Notes: generated by a model from the letters alone, not told the origin. Positions 11,129-23,163 are shown, counted from the stretch's first letter. The stretch: DNA of 64,000 nucleotides from Apiotrichum sp. Y4204 (GCA_025531455.1 JAMYHL010000034.1:310001-374000), one strand, 5' to 3'. A program made the numbers and translations.

Positions 11129-12704
11129 CTAAACGCCGTAAATGGCCAGCTCCTTCATCTCGGCAAGCACATTTTCCACCTGCACGTCGAGCTGCCCGTT
11201 GGCGTAGTCGTCGCGGATGTTGTCGTTAAAGTAGCGCTGCACGTTCGAAAGCTTCTCGTAGCCCTCCTCGGCAAAGCGCAGCTGGCAGCGCACCATGGAC
11301 TCGAACGAAGGGTCAAGGTACGCTGAGGTCAGACAAGCCGTGAAAGTCAACAGGACCAAGAGCACTCACGGATACGCAGCTCGACCATCTGGGGGAGCTC
11401 GGCGATGAGCTGATCATTGAGCAACTCGTAGATTTCGCGCGCCTCGTCGTGTTCCTGCTGCGCCTATAGTGGTTAGAACGAGAGAAGAATTTGCATGACC
11501 CACCCTCGGCAGCTTGGTGGAGTCGTCCGCGGGCTTCTCCACCAGCTTGCGAACCTTTGCCCGTGTCGAGTCATAGTCGATGAGCTTGTGGTTGCGCTTA
11601 TCGATCGCAGCGTTAACGTTATTAAAGTACTGGTTCAGCCGGCCGACAGGCTCGAGAACCGTGGCACGGAACGGGCCGTCCTGCATGTCAGTACAAGTCG
11701 TATCATGGGGCCTACGAGATCGCGGGTCACTATGTTGTCGAGCTCGTCGACGGCAGCCTGGTACGAATGTCCTGCCATGGCGCCCTGCATGTCAACAATG
11801 GTTCAACGTATGTTACGCGAAACAACTCACATCAGACCCCCTGTCGGCCGTGTAGAAGAGCGCGATGGTGTCGGCAATGCGCTTCTGTGACGAAGACATG
11901 GCTGTCGTCAGTGCGGCGTGCATAGAAGCACTCACTCCGCATCGCGTCGAGATACGTCTTGGCATCCTTCTGCAGACCGGTCGAGGACTTCTCCATCCTG
12001 CGTGTAAGTATGGCTGGCCAAGATGAGTCTGTGGGTGTGTATGTGCATGTGAATGCCAGCGCGGGGGCTGTGCATGACCTGCGCGCCGTATGCCGCCCGA
12101 TGGTCCGACGAGCATCGTCCACGAGAATCGGCAAGTCCTTCAAGCGCAGGACATACTGCTTGAACGATCCCGGAAGAGAGTCACTGAGCGAAGAAAAGCG
12201 ACATGCCACGCTTCCACGCAGCCCGCTCACGGCCCCCCTCTCGTCCCTGCACTGCGGAGCGCCCCACCCGAGCTCAGCATTGCTCCCACTCTTGCCATCA
12301 CGCCGACATACGCGCCATCCAAGGCCTCATCCCGCTCTCCTCACATCGGCCCACACCCGCGTACTCACGTCCGATACCTGCTTTCCTGCTCCTCAAAATC
12401 CGGGTCGAGGGTGCGCTCGACCTGCCCCGTCTTCTGCATGAGCTGCGTGCCCGCGCGCGACGCGGCCTTCTTGAATCTGGGAATCAGTACAAAAACAGCT
12501 TCTAGGTTGACGCTGGAGGTCGAAGGGGTGGGTAGCGGGGGTCGGCGCGAGGAAATGGTCGTCCGGCGTCGATGACGCAGGTCGGCGCCGTACCACACGC
12601 CCATCCCACCGTCCCCGTCCCCGTCCACCCCGTCCCGGCCTCGAGATAGCAACGTACCCGCCCCTGTGGTCAGCAGAGCCCGTCGCGCACTCTTACCAAG
12701 ACAT
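11129..12704 (-). CDS. RVS161: BAR-domain protein Rvs161/Hob3 (amphiphysin-like)
   Basis: Forms curved BAR dimers that bind endocytic membranes and cortical actin sites, with Rvs167 as the usual partner. The spliced product is about 255 aa, the family length, and consists of the BAR domain only. It starts MSWGGFKKAASRAG, continues with QKTGQVERTLD, DGPFRATVLEPV, KVRRLVEKPA-like KVRKLVEKPADDSTKLPR and PYLDPSFESMVRCQLRF, and ends IRDDYANGQLD...YGV. About nine exons are needed. Exon 1 is 8 nt (12697-12704), exon 2 is a 6-nt microexon (12658-12663), and exon 3 starts at 12476. The intron at 11998-12368 is 371 nt, long for this window. There is no SH3 domain, which separates it from Rvs167. Confidence 0.92.
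12658..12663 (-). other. RVS161: 6-nt microexon of RVS161
   Basis: GGGCGG lies between an acceptor (CTGACCACAG) and a donor (GTACGT). Joining exon 1 (ATGTCTTG), this microexon and exon 3 (ATTCAAG...) gives M-S-W-G-G-F-K-K, the conserved family start. Without it the join creates a stop codon (TGA). Confidence 0.85.
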
Positions 12705-13160
12705 TGTTGTTGCTCGTCGTTGCGGATGGTGGTGGGATGTGTGGTTGCAAGATGTGACGGGCAGTGCTGTGCCTGCTTGGCGGCCACGACGGACTGGGTG
12801 GCGGATGATGCATGATGGTTACATACGTTACATAATAAAATTCCACGTGGCCTACTTCCGTCGCGTCGATCGCTCAAGACGCGGATCACCATTCATGATG
12901 CCCGGTGTTTCGTGCTTCGGAGCTTCGGAGGTGGGGTTCGGCACGTCGTCGACGACGCCGCACCCTGACGGTGCTTGCAACTATAGAATAACGCGCTGTT
13001 CACCTCGGACTCTGCCCGCCCCGCTTGCCACCCTCTTCAGCTACGGACCCTCCCCAGGTCGGCCTTCCGCTTTCTCCTCACCTACTCTGCCCGCCCTCGC
13101 TCTCGAGTTCATCCCATTCTCTCTGAGTCATGATGTCATGCCATGCAATGCTATACTACC
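12705..13160. other. Intergenic region between RVS161 and NAM9
   Basis: About 0.45 kb between tandem minus-strand genes. It is pyrimidine-rich on the plus strand near 13010-13120. No gene is supported. Confidence 0.45.
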
Positions 13161-14531
13161 CTACTTGCGGTCCTGCGTCCTCTGGGGGTTCATGAGACGT
13201 GCGCGGCGGTTCTCACGCATACGAGGACCGTGGCGCTGGTACCATTCCCACGAGAGCGAGTTGATGCTACCTCCGCTAGCCGAGTATGGGGACGGGATCT
13301 CACTGTAGCCGGGACGCGCGGTCGGGTGGCGGAGGTACACTGCCGAGCAGGTGAGGTACGAGGGGAGGATGTATGCCGGGACGAAAATGTGCGGCGACGC
13401 GTAGTAGGGAAGAGAAAAGTGTGTGCCGTTCACTTCGCGGTGGAATGGGCCGGCCTTGGCCGACTTGGCGGCCTCCCATGCGGCTGCGCCCTCAGCCTTC
13501 TGGGCCTCCTCCGCAGCCGCCTCAGCCTCCTTCGCCAGCTCCTCCTCAGTCTTGGCTGGGCTCTCGGCCTCGGCGCCCTCCGTAGCCTCTGCAGTTGCTC
13601 CCTCGGCGGCCTCGGTGCTCTCCGTCGCCTCGGCGGCGGCGGCCTCGGATGCCTCACCGTCCAGAGCGGGCTCAAGGTCCTCAACCTCGCCGGTCTTGGG
13701 GTTCGGCTTGGCGATAAACGGAACAACCTTAGGGTTGATGGTGAACATGTCTCCGGGGTTCAGGAGCGTGTTCGGGTTGCGGACCTGGGTGTGAGAAACG
13801 TCCAAACAAGTCACTCAGGTTCTTCTCGTGACCATTCCACCTCCTCTACTGCACTCCACTTCCCATGGTCTCCATTTCACTCATAACCGCCTCCGACTCG
13901 TACTCACCACACGGCCGTTAACCTTCACATGTCCGCCGACGACGTAGTTCCTTGCCTGCCACACGGAGGAGGCAAAGCACGCGCGGAAGATGAGCGAGTC
14001 GATACGGCGCTCGACCTCGGTAAACATAAGGGTTGCGACGGGCGCGGTCGCCTCCTTCTCCATCGCCGCAATCTTGCGCTCCAAGGTGGTACGCCCGCCA
14101 GCCGCGGAGCGGCCCTCCACCCATTTGGACAGCTCCGAGCTCGCGACCGAGTCCTTGCCCGGGTTCTTGCGGATCAGCGGCATGGTTGACGGCAGGTACC
14201 ACCGCTCAAACTTCTTTGCGGAGATGTGCTCTGCGTGGTACTGCTTGGTGAGGCGCTTCGATACCCAGCGCTGCTTGAACAGCTTGTTGAACATGCCGGT
14301 CTGAACATCCATCTCCCTCGAGACGCGCGACCCCTGCGTCGTGCGCAGCCACAGGCTGTACAGGTTCTCGACATTCCACGACTGTTGTCAGAGATAATCC
14401 TAAGGTAAAGGCATCGTGCACCGGTATCGAGCGGACGTGTTGCGCGAAGCTGGCACACGACCGGGACAGAGCTCGCTACGCACCATCTTCGGGACGACCC
14501 GCTTAAGGTTGAACGGGTTCTTTTCGCGCAT
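13161..14531 (-). CDS. NAM9: Mitochondrial small-subunit ribosomal protein uS4m
   Basis: Component of the mitochondrial 37S ribosomal subunit. It begins [16 protein letters not shown], followed by [15 protein letters not shown]. The S4 RNA-binding fold spans [20 protein letters not shown] and [12 protein letters not shown], followed by [14 protein letters not shown] after an intron near 13795-13900. The yeast Nam9 order of motifs is kept. A Glu/Ala-rich low-complexity segment of about 100 residues (genomic about 13460-13690) is inserted between the S4 domain and the conserved C-terminal block. That block has Tyr/Pro-rich [17 protein letters not shown] and ends near [11 protein letters not shown]. 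It is encoded by three exons. The start is the first ATG of a frame that splices into the conserved N terminus. Confidence 0.87.
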
Positions 14532-15142
14532 GGTGGGCGAGCGAGGAGGGGCGGACTAGTCGAGAGGAAGGGGGCTGCCGAGCAGGCTTTTATTGACGGT
14601 GTCGGCGTCGGAGATGATAGTGTTCGATGTCCGAGAGGTGCACGGAGCTTGTCGGTCGGCTGCGACAAAAAGTCGGAGAGCGAGCACTCGACCTCAAACG
14701 AGGTGGACTGACTTTTCAAAGCGGAACCAAAATTGAGGTGCCAGGTGATCTCCGCGTGGATGGCGATAGCGGCTGTCTGCCATTTCCACGTTATGTGGCA
14801 CCGGCTCCCACAGAGTTGACGTCATTAAGTGACCTTTGCTCCCCAGATGCGGTGCATGGCGAGCTCGAGGTATCTGATCGTGAGCTCAATCACTGATGCA
14901 GTAGCGGCTTCTTGCTCCCTTGGAAGCTGCGGTCTCTGTACAGATAACATCTGCTCATACCCTTTGTCCACTATGGCATGCAACACTCTGTCCAGAGCAC
15001 ATTCTGCACAGCTGCCTCTTCCCCATCTCGGCATCTTCACGGTGCAATCTCGGCCTATTCCTAGGCACAGGCTGGACATAACCGACCTGAGTTTAGGAAG
15101 CTTGGTAAATCGTTCACAACATCATGGCCGATCAGATAGAAG
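14532..15142. other. Divergent promoter region (NAM9 / Zn2Cys6 gene)
   Basis: About 0.6 kb between divergently read genes. No gene is supported. Other in-frame ATGs occur before the regulator, but only the frame from 15143 leads into the zinc cluster. Confidence 0.5.
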
Positions 15143-17540
15143 TTGAGCCCTATCGATCACCCTATATCCTTCCTCGACATGTCCCCATCTTCAAAGGGCG
15201 AGTCCTCCGCCTCCCCGAGCCAGAGCCACGACCGCAGTCCCCCAGCGAAGCGACACAAGTTTTCTCGCAGCCGCACCGCATGTCTCCAGGTATGTCTGCT
15301 GTGCGCGCTCCATCTCACATCCACAGTGTCGCCAGCGTAAATCCAAGTGCGGGGCGCTCCCGCCCGCGCCGTGTCCAAACTGCGTGGAGGCAGAGCTGCC
15401 GTGCGCGTGGCCGACCGAAGACGGGCGGAGCAGCAAGGCGCGCTTACAGCGGTATCGAAATGCACAGCTCGCGTCGGTCGGGCGCGTGGCGGGGACGAGC
15501 GGGATAGGGAGTAGTTCTAACTCGACAAGTACCAACATGCTCGCTGAGGGATGGCTGGACCGACTGCTTACCAGCGGTGCTGCCTCTCTCGCGGCACCAC
15601 CACCCGGCATATCCCATTCCGATTCACCGGGCCTCCCTCCCGATCCTGCCCAGCTCGTCTGGGCAGTGAGCTCCCGCCTCCCGACTGTGGAGGACGCGTC
15701 CCCCGCCGATCCCGAGGCACCGCGCAGCGCCACCAGCCCCGCGGACTCCAAGACGGTCAAGGTGTCGTGGTGGCGGCCGCATGGACAAACGGCTCTCACC
15801 CCAGGGCTTAAGAAGTACACGCTGCGCGTCCGAGTCGCGCCCCCAGCACCGAGTGGGGTCGTGGCGGTGCCTAAACAGGTTCGCGGGGAGGCGCTCATCG
15901 GGCCCGATGGGAGTGTCGTGCCAGACGTCATGCGCCACCTCATCGAGGTGTTTGTCCACCACTTTGGCTGCCAGTTCCCCTTTATCAATGCCGCCGAGCT
16001 CGGGGCCGAGATCGAGGCGGGGACAGCGAGCGTCTTCCTTCTTCTGGCGATTGCCGCCGTTGCTGCGAGGTGGGTGCGCTGTGTAATCAGAAGCTTATGC
16101 TCATTAGATTCTCCAATCATCCGGCTATCGCACTTCCAGGTCTGGAGCCCTATGCGTACGGAAACGTCTTTTACGAGCGCGCCAAGGCGCTGCTGGGCTC
16201 GATGCTGGGTCTCCCTCGGCGCGAGACCGTCGCTGCCTTTGTGCTTCTCGCACACATGGGCTTTGCCGCGGACTCGGAGAGCGAAGTGTGGATGCTCACT
16301 GGATGTGCGGTGCGAATGGCGATCGACTGCGGGCTGCATGTAGCGCCGCCAGACGACGCGCCAGAGGAGGAGCGGCGGCGAGACCGGCTGGTGTTCTGGA
16401 GTGTCCTCCTAATGGACTATGCGCTTGCGTTCGGCGTCGGGAGGCAGACGGCGTTCCGCCCCGACGACATTACGCAGGCATTCCCGAGCGACGAGGACGT
16501 GCGGATGACCAGTAGTTCCCAGGCTGGTGGTGCTCGCTCGCCATTCCCATTCGCGGCGCGCATGATGCTCGCGTACGGGCCATTAATCAACGCGCTTAAC
16601 CGCGCGCAGGGCGGGGACGCTCACGCCGCACGTGCAGATGCGATCAAGGAGTACAACCGACTCCCGGAAGACATGACGTGGAACGTGACAAACTTGCAGC
16701 GGCACTCGGCGGCGCACAACGGCCCCATTTTTCTGCACCTCCATCTGTGGATGCACACTGTCATCGTGAGTGACAGCGCACGCGGAGCTGAGGAGCTGAC
16801 AAAAGGCATCAGGATTCCTAACGGGGTCGTCACTCCTGTCGCGCGCGCCGGCCGAGTTGACTCGAACAAGTGGTGGCAATGTGAGCGGAGCGACCACCCC
16901 ATCCACATCCTCGCTATGGCGAAACTCGGCACGGACCATTGGCGATATACTCGTTCTTTCAGACATTATCAATCCCCACGCGTACTTTGCCCTCCCGTTC
17001 GTGAACCAAGCATTCTTCGTAGCCGGGTGCTGTTACGTCAAGGGTGAGTCGGCGGGTTTCTCGGGGCTGACGGCAGAAATCGAGCAGCAGCAAGTCGCGC
17101 CATCAGATGACGCGGAGAGTGCCGACTTGCAATCGGTCCCCGAAGACGAGGAGGACATGCCTGCGCCCGGGGCGAGCACTGCAAGCACGAGCGGCCTTTC
17201 CCGTGCCCTCCTCACGACGGTGGCCACGACCAACATCTCCACACTGCAGCAGGGCCTCGCCAAGCTCGCGCGGTACTGGTACGGCGCGGAGTGGATTGCT
17301 GGCGCGCTAAAGCAGCGCGTGGATGGCATTCGTGAGCGGGACGTCGATCTCGAAGAGGTGCGGGAACACTTTGAGAGCCATGTCGTGCTCCCTGATGGCG
17401 GGGTCGTGAGGGCTGCGCAGGTGACGCCGCGCGTGCCGGACGAGGGTGTCGACTTTGCCGAGTTTCTCTCGTTACCGTTTGATCTCGTCGAGGGCGTCGT
17501 GGAGGATGTGCCTATCGAGCAGTTATTTGGATGGCGGTGA
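15143..17540 (+). CDS. Zn2Cys6 fungal-specific transcription factor
   Basis: A nuclear DNA-binding regulator of unknown target. Exon 1 (15143-15289) ends in RTACLQ and a 37-nt intron splits the zinc cluster. Exon 2 continues CRQRKSKCG and CPNCVEAELPCAW, completing the six cysteines at about residues 47-75. The middle homology region follows (LLAHMGFAADSESEVWMLTG, GCAVRMAIDCGLH, FWSVLLMDYALAFGVGRQ). A 40-nt intron (16766-16805) and a 33-nt intron near 17042-17074 restore SARTIGDILVLSDIINPHAY and CCYVKEIE. The protein ends LPFDLVEGVVEDVPIEQLFGWR. It reads towards HBS1, with 94 bases between the stop codons. No nearby pathway cluster hints at its targets. Confidence 0.86.
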
Positions 17541-17634
17541 AGTGTGACGCCACATCAAAAGTCCAGTGGCCGGTTACGGACTGCGCGCACCTATGCTGTA
17601 CCACATGCATGTACAAGTTCTGTAATTTGTATAC

Positions 17635-20600
17635 CTAAAGAAGTTGGGTGACCATGCCGGCCGCAATGGTCTCTCCACTACGGCGGATGAGCACGCGGCC
17701 CATCTCCTTGTTCTCCGCAGCAGTCTCGAGGGGTATCGCGGCCGTGCGGGACGAACCCGTGGGCGGGCGAAGCGTAATCTCCACAGTGGCCGTCACACCC
17801 TTCTGCAGGACGCGTGGGTTTGTCTTGACGACCTGGCCCTTTTCGTTAATGGCCAGCAGTCGTGTAATGGCGGCCGGGACATTAACGCTGTGGTGGAAGA
17901 GCTCGACCTGCGTGCCCGTAATGATGGGCATGCTGACGTCAAACACAAGAATCTGCGCCGTAAACTTGGACACGAGGCGCACGGGCCGCGACGGCGGGCA
18001 GAGTACACTCCCAATCGCGAGCTGGTTCGAATCGCAGCCGGACAGATATAGCGTAACGTTCTGCCCTGCGACGGCGTACGGCGCCGTGTCGTCGTCCACC
18101 TCGATTGCTGAAATGAGTATCTGGATCTGACTTGAACTGTGGACTCACTCCTGATATTCGCCATCACGTCTCCGGGCATGGCACGAACGGCGTCGCCGAC
18201 CTGGACAATACCTGAAGCGAGACGGCCCTGGACAGCAACACCCGAGGCGATTGCGGTCTGGCCCTTGAACACATTTGAGAGCGGGATGCGCAGGGGTGCG
18301 GCGTACGGACGCTCTGGGACCTCAACCTTGTCCAAGGCGGCAATAAGCGTCGGGCCCTGGTACCAGTCCGCCTCGGGAGGGAGGTTCGGCTCAGCAATGT
18401 TTGTGCCTTCCATTGCTGCTAGCGGGAGGAAAACGGTCTTGGCCGCGGCGAAACCAGCCGACGCAAGGAACGGCTTGAGCGCGTCGACAATGTCGTCGTA
18501 CCGGTCCTGATTCCAGTAGACCATGTCCATCTTGTTGATGCCGACAATAATCTCCTTGACGCCCAGCGAACGAACAAGCCACGCGTGCTCGCGGGTTTGG
18601 CCACCGCGCTCGAAGCCCGATTCAAAGCCTCCTGGCGAGCCGTCAATGACCAACAACGCGACATCCGCCTGCGCAGCACCCGAGATCATTGCCGGAATAA
18701 AGTCGCGGTGACCTGGGGCATCGAGAAGCGTCACATTACGGTGCTTGGTCTCGAAATGCGTTGTCGCAATATCGATCGTCACGCCGCGGTCACGCTCATC
18801 GCCAAGAGCGTCGAGTCCCCAGGCAAGCGCGAAGCTACCCTTGCCGACGCGCTTGCTACCCCGCTCGTTCTTGTCCATGTCCCGTTGGCTCAACTCGCCG
18901 AGATCGAACAACACACGTCCCATGAGCGTCGACTTGCCAGCGTCGACGTGGCCTGGCGTAAGAAAGAGAGATCTAGGTGTTTGATTCCGCACTCACCAAC
19001 AACCACCAAAGAGATATTCTTCTTTCCGCTCTCCGCCTCCTGCTTGACTACCTTCGCGATAATCTCCTCGTGCTTCATGGTCGGCACAAACTTTTCCTCG
19101 TACTTTGCCCGTTCGCGTGCGAGCTCCTCTTCGTCAACGTCTGAACCAAGGTGCAGAGCTGCCATATCCTGTTGCGCAATCGACAGCTGGGGTGTCTTGG
19201 GCGTTGCCGAGCGCTGCCGCACAGGGGTGCTCGCTGCTGATCCGCGGCTGCTGGGAGATGTAGACCCAGTGCGCGACATGACACCTGACGTCTGCACACG
19301 CTGCTTGGCCGGCAGCGACTTGGACCGCTGGGCAGCCTGGCTGGCTTTGGCAACTGCTGTCAGCAACCAGAAGAGGAGCGAGCAAAATGCAAAGGGAGAG
19401 ATCGAGATAGCACACGAGCACACGCGCCAGGGAGACATCAGTGACATCTCGGGCTACGCTATTGCTTGGATTTGGATGGTTTTGGGCGAGGTGGGGGACG
19501 GCCGCCAGGGCGGCCTGTCGGCTGAGAGGATGGATTCGAGCCCGATGGTGCCTTCTCCGCAGCCTTCTCTGGTGACGCGCGCCGCCCGTTGCCGCTGTTG
19601 GATGTCTTAGTCGGCGACTGCGTCCTTCCCCGTGGTGGTCTCCCGCCGCGCGCAGCATCCTTGGACTTGGACTTTACAGGCGGTTCCTTGTTCTTTGGCT
19701 TGCTGAGCTCCTTGTCTTGAGTCTTGGGAGGCTCCTTGACTTCGGAGGGTGGTAACGGTGTCTCAGCGGCCACGGCGCGCACCGCCTGGGCCTTTTCGCC
19801 GGCGGCACCGGAAGTACCAGAAATCGCAGCCGTCCCTGCGCGCCCGTCTCGTTTGCGCAGAACGATGTCGTCAGGGCTCTCGACGCCGGGGCCAAACGCG
19901 TCGCGGACCTTGCGGCCAGCCGCTTCACGGTCACGCACGGCGATGTGCATGTCGGCGAGGGACGGGGGCTCAGGCAGAGCAGACTCGGGAGTGTGTGTGG
20001 TGAGAATGCTGAAGAAGACGGAAGCTGGTGCTGGGGTGGGGGCTGTGAAGGCCCACATCTCGTCGATTGGCTCTGGAACAGGATCGGAAGAGGGGGTCTC
20101 GTGCGGCGTGACGGGAAGTGACGTGGGCACAGCGGCCTCGCGAGCCGCTCGCGCAGCGGCCATCTTTTGCGCAAGCTTTGAGAGCGGCTTGGCGGGAGAA
20201 TTGGGAGTGGCCACACCAGAGGGAGGATTCGAGGGAGAAGGTTCAGAGGAAGGGGACCCAGAATGGGCCACAGGCGAAGAGGTAGATCCAAGGTCCGCGG
20301 GTGCGTGAGATGACGACGCCGGAGTGGACTCCGACGTGGGCGCTTTGGCGCTCTCCATGCGCTTCTGCCGGAGAAGAGCGAGCTTGGAGAGGGGTCTCGA
20401 AGGATCTGATGGAGCTGGGCTTGCAGTGGGGGAGGGTACAGCAGAGGACTGCACGGAGCCTTGAGCCGATGAGGTGGTAGACGTAGGGGCCGATGGGGCG
20501 GAGGAAGCAGATGCAGCTGCCTTACGCGCAAGGGAGAGGCGTTGGAGGGCAGTGAGAGTCGCTTCGACGGGCTGGGTCTTCTCCTCGGACGCCACGGGCT

Positions 20601-21126
20601 TGGGCTTCCGCGTCTTCCTTCTTGGGCGCGGCGCCTGTTCCGGGGTCGGGACGAGATGTTCTGGCGGTCCATGGTCGCCTGTTGCTCAGCCTCGGGGCCA
20701 AGCGCCGGCGTGCGCGTGCTGGCGCGTGTGCGGGGAGATTGGGGGAAAAACGAGGACGGACACGAAACGACTTACCCTTCTTTTCCCAGTCCTTCTTCAG
20801 CCACGAGACGGCCTTGTCCACGTCAAACCAGTAGTGCCAGAGCGAGTCCTGGATCTCCGCGTCCGATATCGGCGGCTTGAGGCCCTTGAGCTGGGCACGC
20901 GCAACGGGAAGGGCGGAGACCATCTGGGCTGAAGATTAGAATCGCTACACAGGGGTGACCCACCGCGCTCCTCTGGCGTCATCCCGTCATCAGGCTCCTC
21001 GCCGTCCTCGCCCTCGTAGAACTCCTCATCGTGGTCGTCGAGCTCCGCTGCATGTTAGCCGAGATGCAAACTGCTGCGGCACCTACCATCCAAGTCGAGA
21101 TTCCTCACAAATCGGTGTCGCGACAT
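17635..21126 (-). CDS. HBS1: HBS1 GTPase with an alternatively spliced Ski7-like isoform
   Basis: Hbs1 is the eRF3-like GTPase that works with Dom34/Pelota on stalled ribosomes. Exons 1-3 encode the conserved N terminus (MSRHRFVRNLDLD, acidic stretch, MTPEER, then SDAEIQDSLWHYWFDVDKA) and end at 20776. Two acceptors follow. One at 20678 opens a 1220-nt exon that ends in a stop at 19459-19461. The other, at 19353, skips this exon and joins in the same phase to VAKASQAAQRSK and the GTPase: HVDAGKST, DERDRGVTIDIA, DAPGHRDF, NKMD, then EF-Tu domains II/III ending GMVTQLL. The GTPase catalytic His is present, so this is a true Hbs1. The skipped exon is Pro/Ser/Ala-rich with SKLA repeats and a Ski7-like SPDD motif. 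Cytosolic by family. Confidence 0.9.
19459..20678 (-). other. Ski7-like alternative terminal exon within HBS1
   Basis: Opens after acceptor CAACAG and is read in phase with HBS1 exon 3 for about 406 codons, closing with SKSKQ and a stop. It contains three related short motifs (LTALQRLSLARK, PLSKLALLRQKR, PLSKLAQKMAAAR) and VESPDDIVLRKR. Fungal and animal HBS1 genes are known to make a Ski7-type exosome/Ski adaptor by alternative splicing. This exon is in the right place and phase for that role. Expression is not shown by sequence. Confidence 0.7.
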
Positions 21127-21670
21127 TGTGTTGGTGGTGTAAAGTGGTGGTGTTGAGTGGCAAGATAATATGTAGAACACCACGAAAAAGTCGTCCACCA
21201 TGATCCATCTCAGTACGCACTAGCATTGAGATCGACGAAGCGTCATGGGGCGTCTGGCTGAAGCGCTGAAGGGCGCTCCACCGAAAGGTTCCGTTAATGG
21301 ATGTTCAAGGCAATTCCTATTGGCGGCACATGAGCGTCATAGTAAGGGATTGCACGCGAATTACACGCTGCCCCCTGTTCCTAATCTGAACGATCCGCCC
21401 GCTTGGCTGCTTGGCACGAACTTGCTTGACGACATTGTTGGGGAGAAGCGTTCCCCAGCAAGCACCATGATAAAATAGTCTGTATGCATCGTATATTACA
21501 TCTCATCGTATTAGTGCTCGCATGTATAGCATGGATTACGGCTATGTGGTAGAAGATGAGGGTAGGAGATGAGGGGACTGTGGATGATGGCCGGCCCTGC
21601 CGAGATTATGGCGGGAGCCAGCCACTTTCCCACCTCCGCCACGGGTTCCTGCGGCCTGCAGCGCGACTGC
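21127..21670. other. Intergenic region upstream of HBS1
   Basis: About 0.54 kb with the HBS1 leader and the 3' flank of the next minus-strand gene. No supported gene. Confidence 0.5.
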
Positions 21671-22805
21671 TTACTGCGTCTTCTTGACACTCGGGCGCGG
21701 CTGGGGGATAAAGCCCAGTAGGCCAAAGACGGCCGTGTACACCGCGGTCGCTGCTGTCAGCTTGGTGCGAGAGGGACTCGCGCCATGGGCGTAGGCGAGC
21801 CCGGCAGACATTCAACTCGTGCCGGACCGCGTTCCACACTTGCCACTCACCTCCCGCCATTGCACTGAACGTGCCAAAGCCTGCTGGTGCGTGGATCTTG
21901 AGCGCGTCGCGAATGGCCAACCGAATTGGCCCGCCCGGCGTGGGGCGGTCAGAGGAGCGTAGCGCGAACACGAGCGACGCCCAGCCAAGTAGGATCGAAA
22001 CTGTCAGGGCCTGCTGTCAGAGAGGATTGCGGGACCACCTCAAGTTACATACTGGAACAATGACACGGAGCCGCCTCGACTGCTGCCATTTGGGGTACTG
22101 TGGGTCAGCAATGTCCGAAAGTAGGTGGAGGCACGACGGCTGCTTGGACGAGGCATGGCCGCAGAGACGCAGACAAGACAGGAAGTGTCTGTGTAAGTCG
22201 ACGTCGGTCCGCAGAAGGAACGAGTCTGACCAGCCATGTTTCCTGTTATGCCTGCGTCTTGCCACCGCGCTGTGCAGCTACCAGGCCAGTCGCGACCGCC
22301 GCGGTTCTTAACGCACGTTCGGCAGGTACCCGCGGAACCACGGAAGGAAGAGCATGAGGTAGAGGAAGATAAGCTGGAGTGAGCAATGCGACTGAGAAAT
22401 CCAACTATCAGCCAGCACTCACGATAGTGACGGTCTGGAGACCGAAGTGTGCGAAGAGCGCACGCCTGGCGTGAGCAATGAATCACAAGTGGCAAGGACA
22501 GTCGAGGCGGTGACTCCGAGACACTGGAGGCGGGCTCCGAGACATCCAACGTATTCCCGGCGTTCACCAATCTCCTCAACACCGACTCACTTGTGCCATA
22601 CGTGTTGTGAGTCGAGGAGGACAGCCACGGCGGAAGGCAGGTCGAGCCACCAAATGCCTGCCGCGCCAAACGCGACATACTTGCCGTGCTTGATGAGAGC
22701 ACCGGCGATCGCGGCGGGGTGGAAGCGCGAGCGGGGAACATCCATGGCCGCGAGCGTGCTCTGGGACTGGCGACGTCCGCGCGACGAGCTCGGTGCTGAG
22801 GCCAT
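21671..22805 (-). CDS. Small multi-pass membrane protein of unknown function
   Basis: Not recognised. About 200 aa after splicing at least five introns. The N terminus is MASAPSSSRGRRQSQ, Ser/Arg-rich and likely cytosolic. Hydrophobic segments follow: YVAFGAAGIWWLDLPSAVAVLL, ALFAHFGLQTVTI plus LIFLYLMLFLPWF, VIVPALTVSILLGWASLVFAL, and a last one, ATAVYTAVFGLLGFIP. The tail PRPSVKKTQ is basic. The start at 22805 gives a continuous model, and every junction has a CTGAC or CTCAC branch signal. Four membrane segments and the short length would suit an ER or mitochondrial membrane protein, but no signature decides it. Confidence 0.72.
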
Positions 22806-23163
22806 TGTGGGATGATACGAATTAAAATAAAGGTTGTGCGATGGAAAGAGAAACAGAGAAAGCAAAAGAGTGAACGTGCTTGCGGCAGTTGTGGAATTGT
22901 TGCAGGTGGCTGAGCGTCACAGAGTGCGCCAGTGCGCCCCCAGTGTGTCTGCCCCCGGCCATAGCCAGTCACCCACCCAGTCGGGCTGCCAGCCATAAAT
23001 AAGGCTCCACGTGGTTTTAATTATCCGATCCATATCCGACCCAGATCCTCGGGAGATCCTTGACCGATCCACGATCGACGCTCACGACTGGATTCATACG
23101 ATGCATGTTCCGCCTTTGAGATGTGCTACTGATGCTGTCTACCTGTCTACATTGCACGGGCCT
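22806..23163. other. Short intergenic region
   Basis: About 0.36 kb between tandem minus-strand genes. Nothing recognised. Confidence 0.45.

Noticed and set aside
19459..20595. Independent gene for the Pro/Ser-rich frame opposite the HBS1 middle
   Set aside because: It joins HBS1 exon 3 in phase through a proper acceptor and carries Ski7-like features, so it is better explained as an alternative exon.
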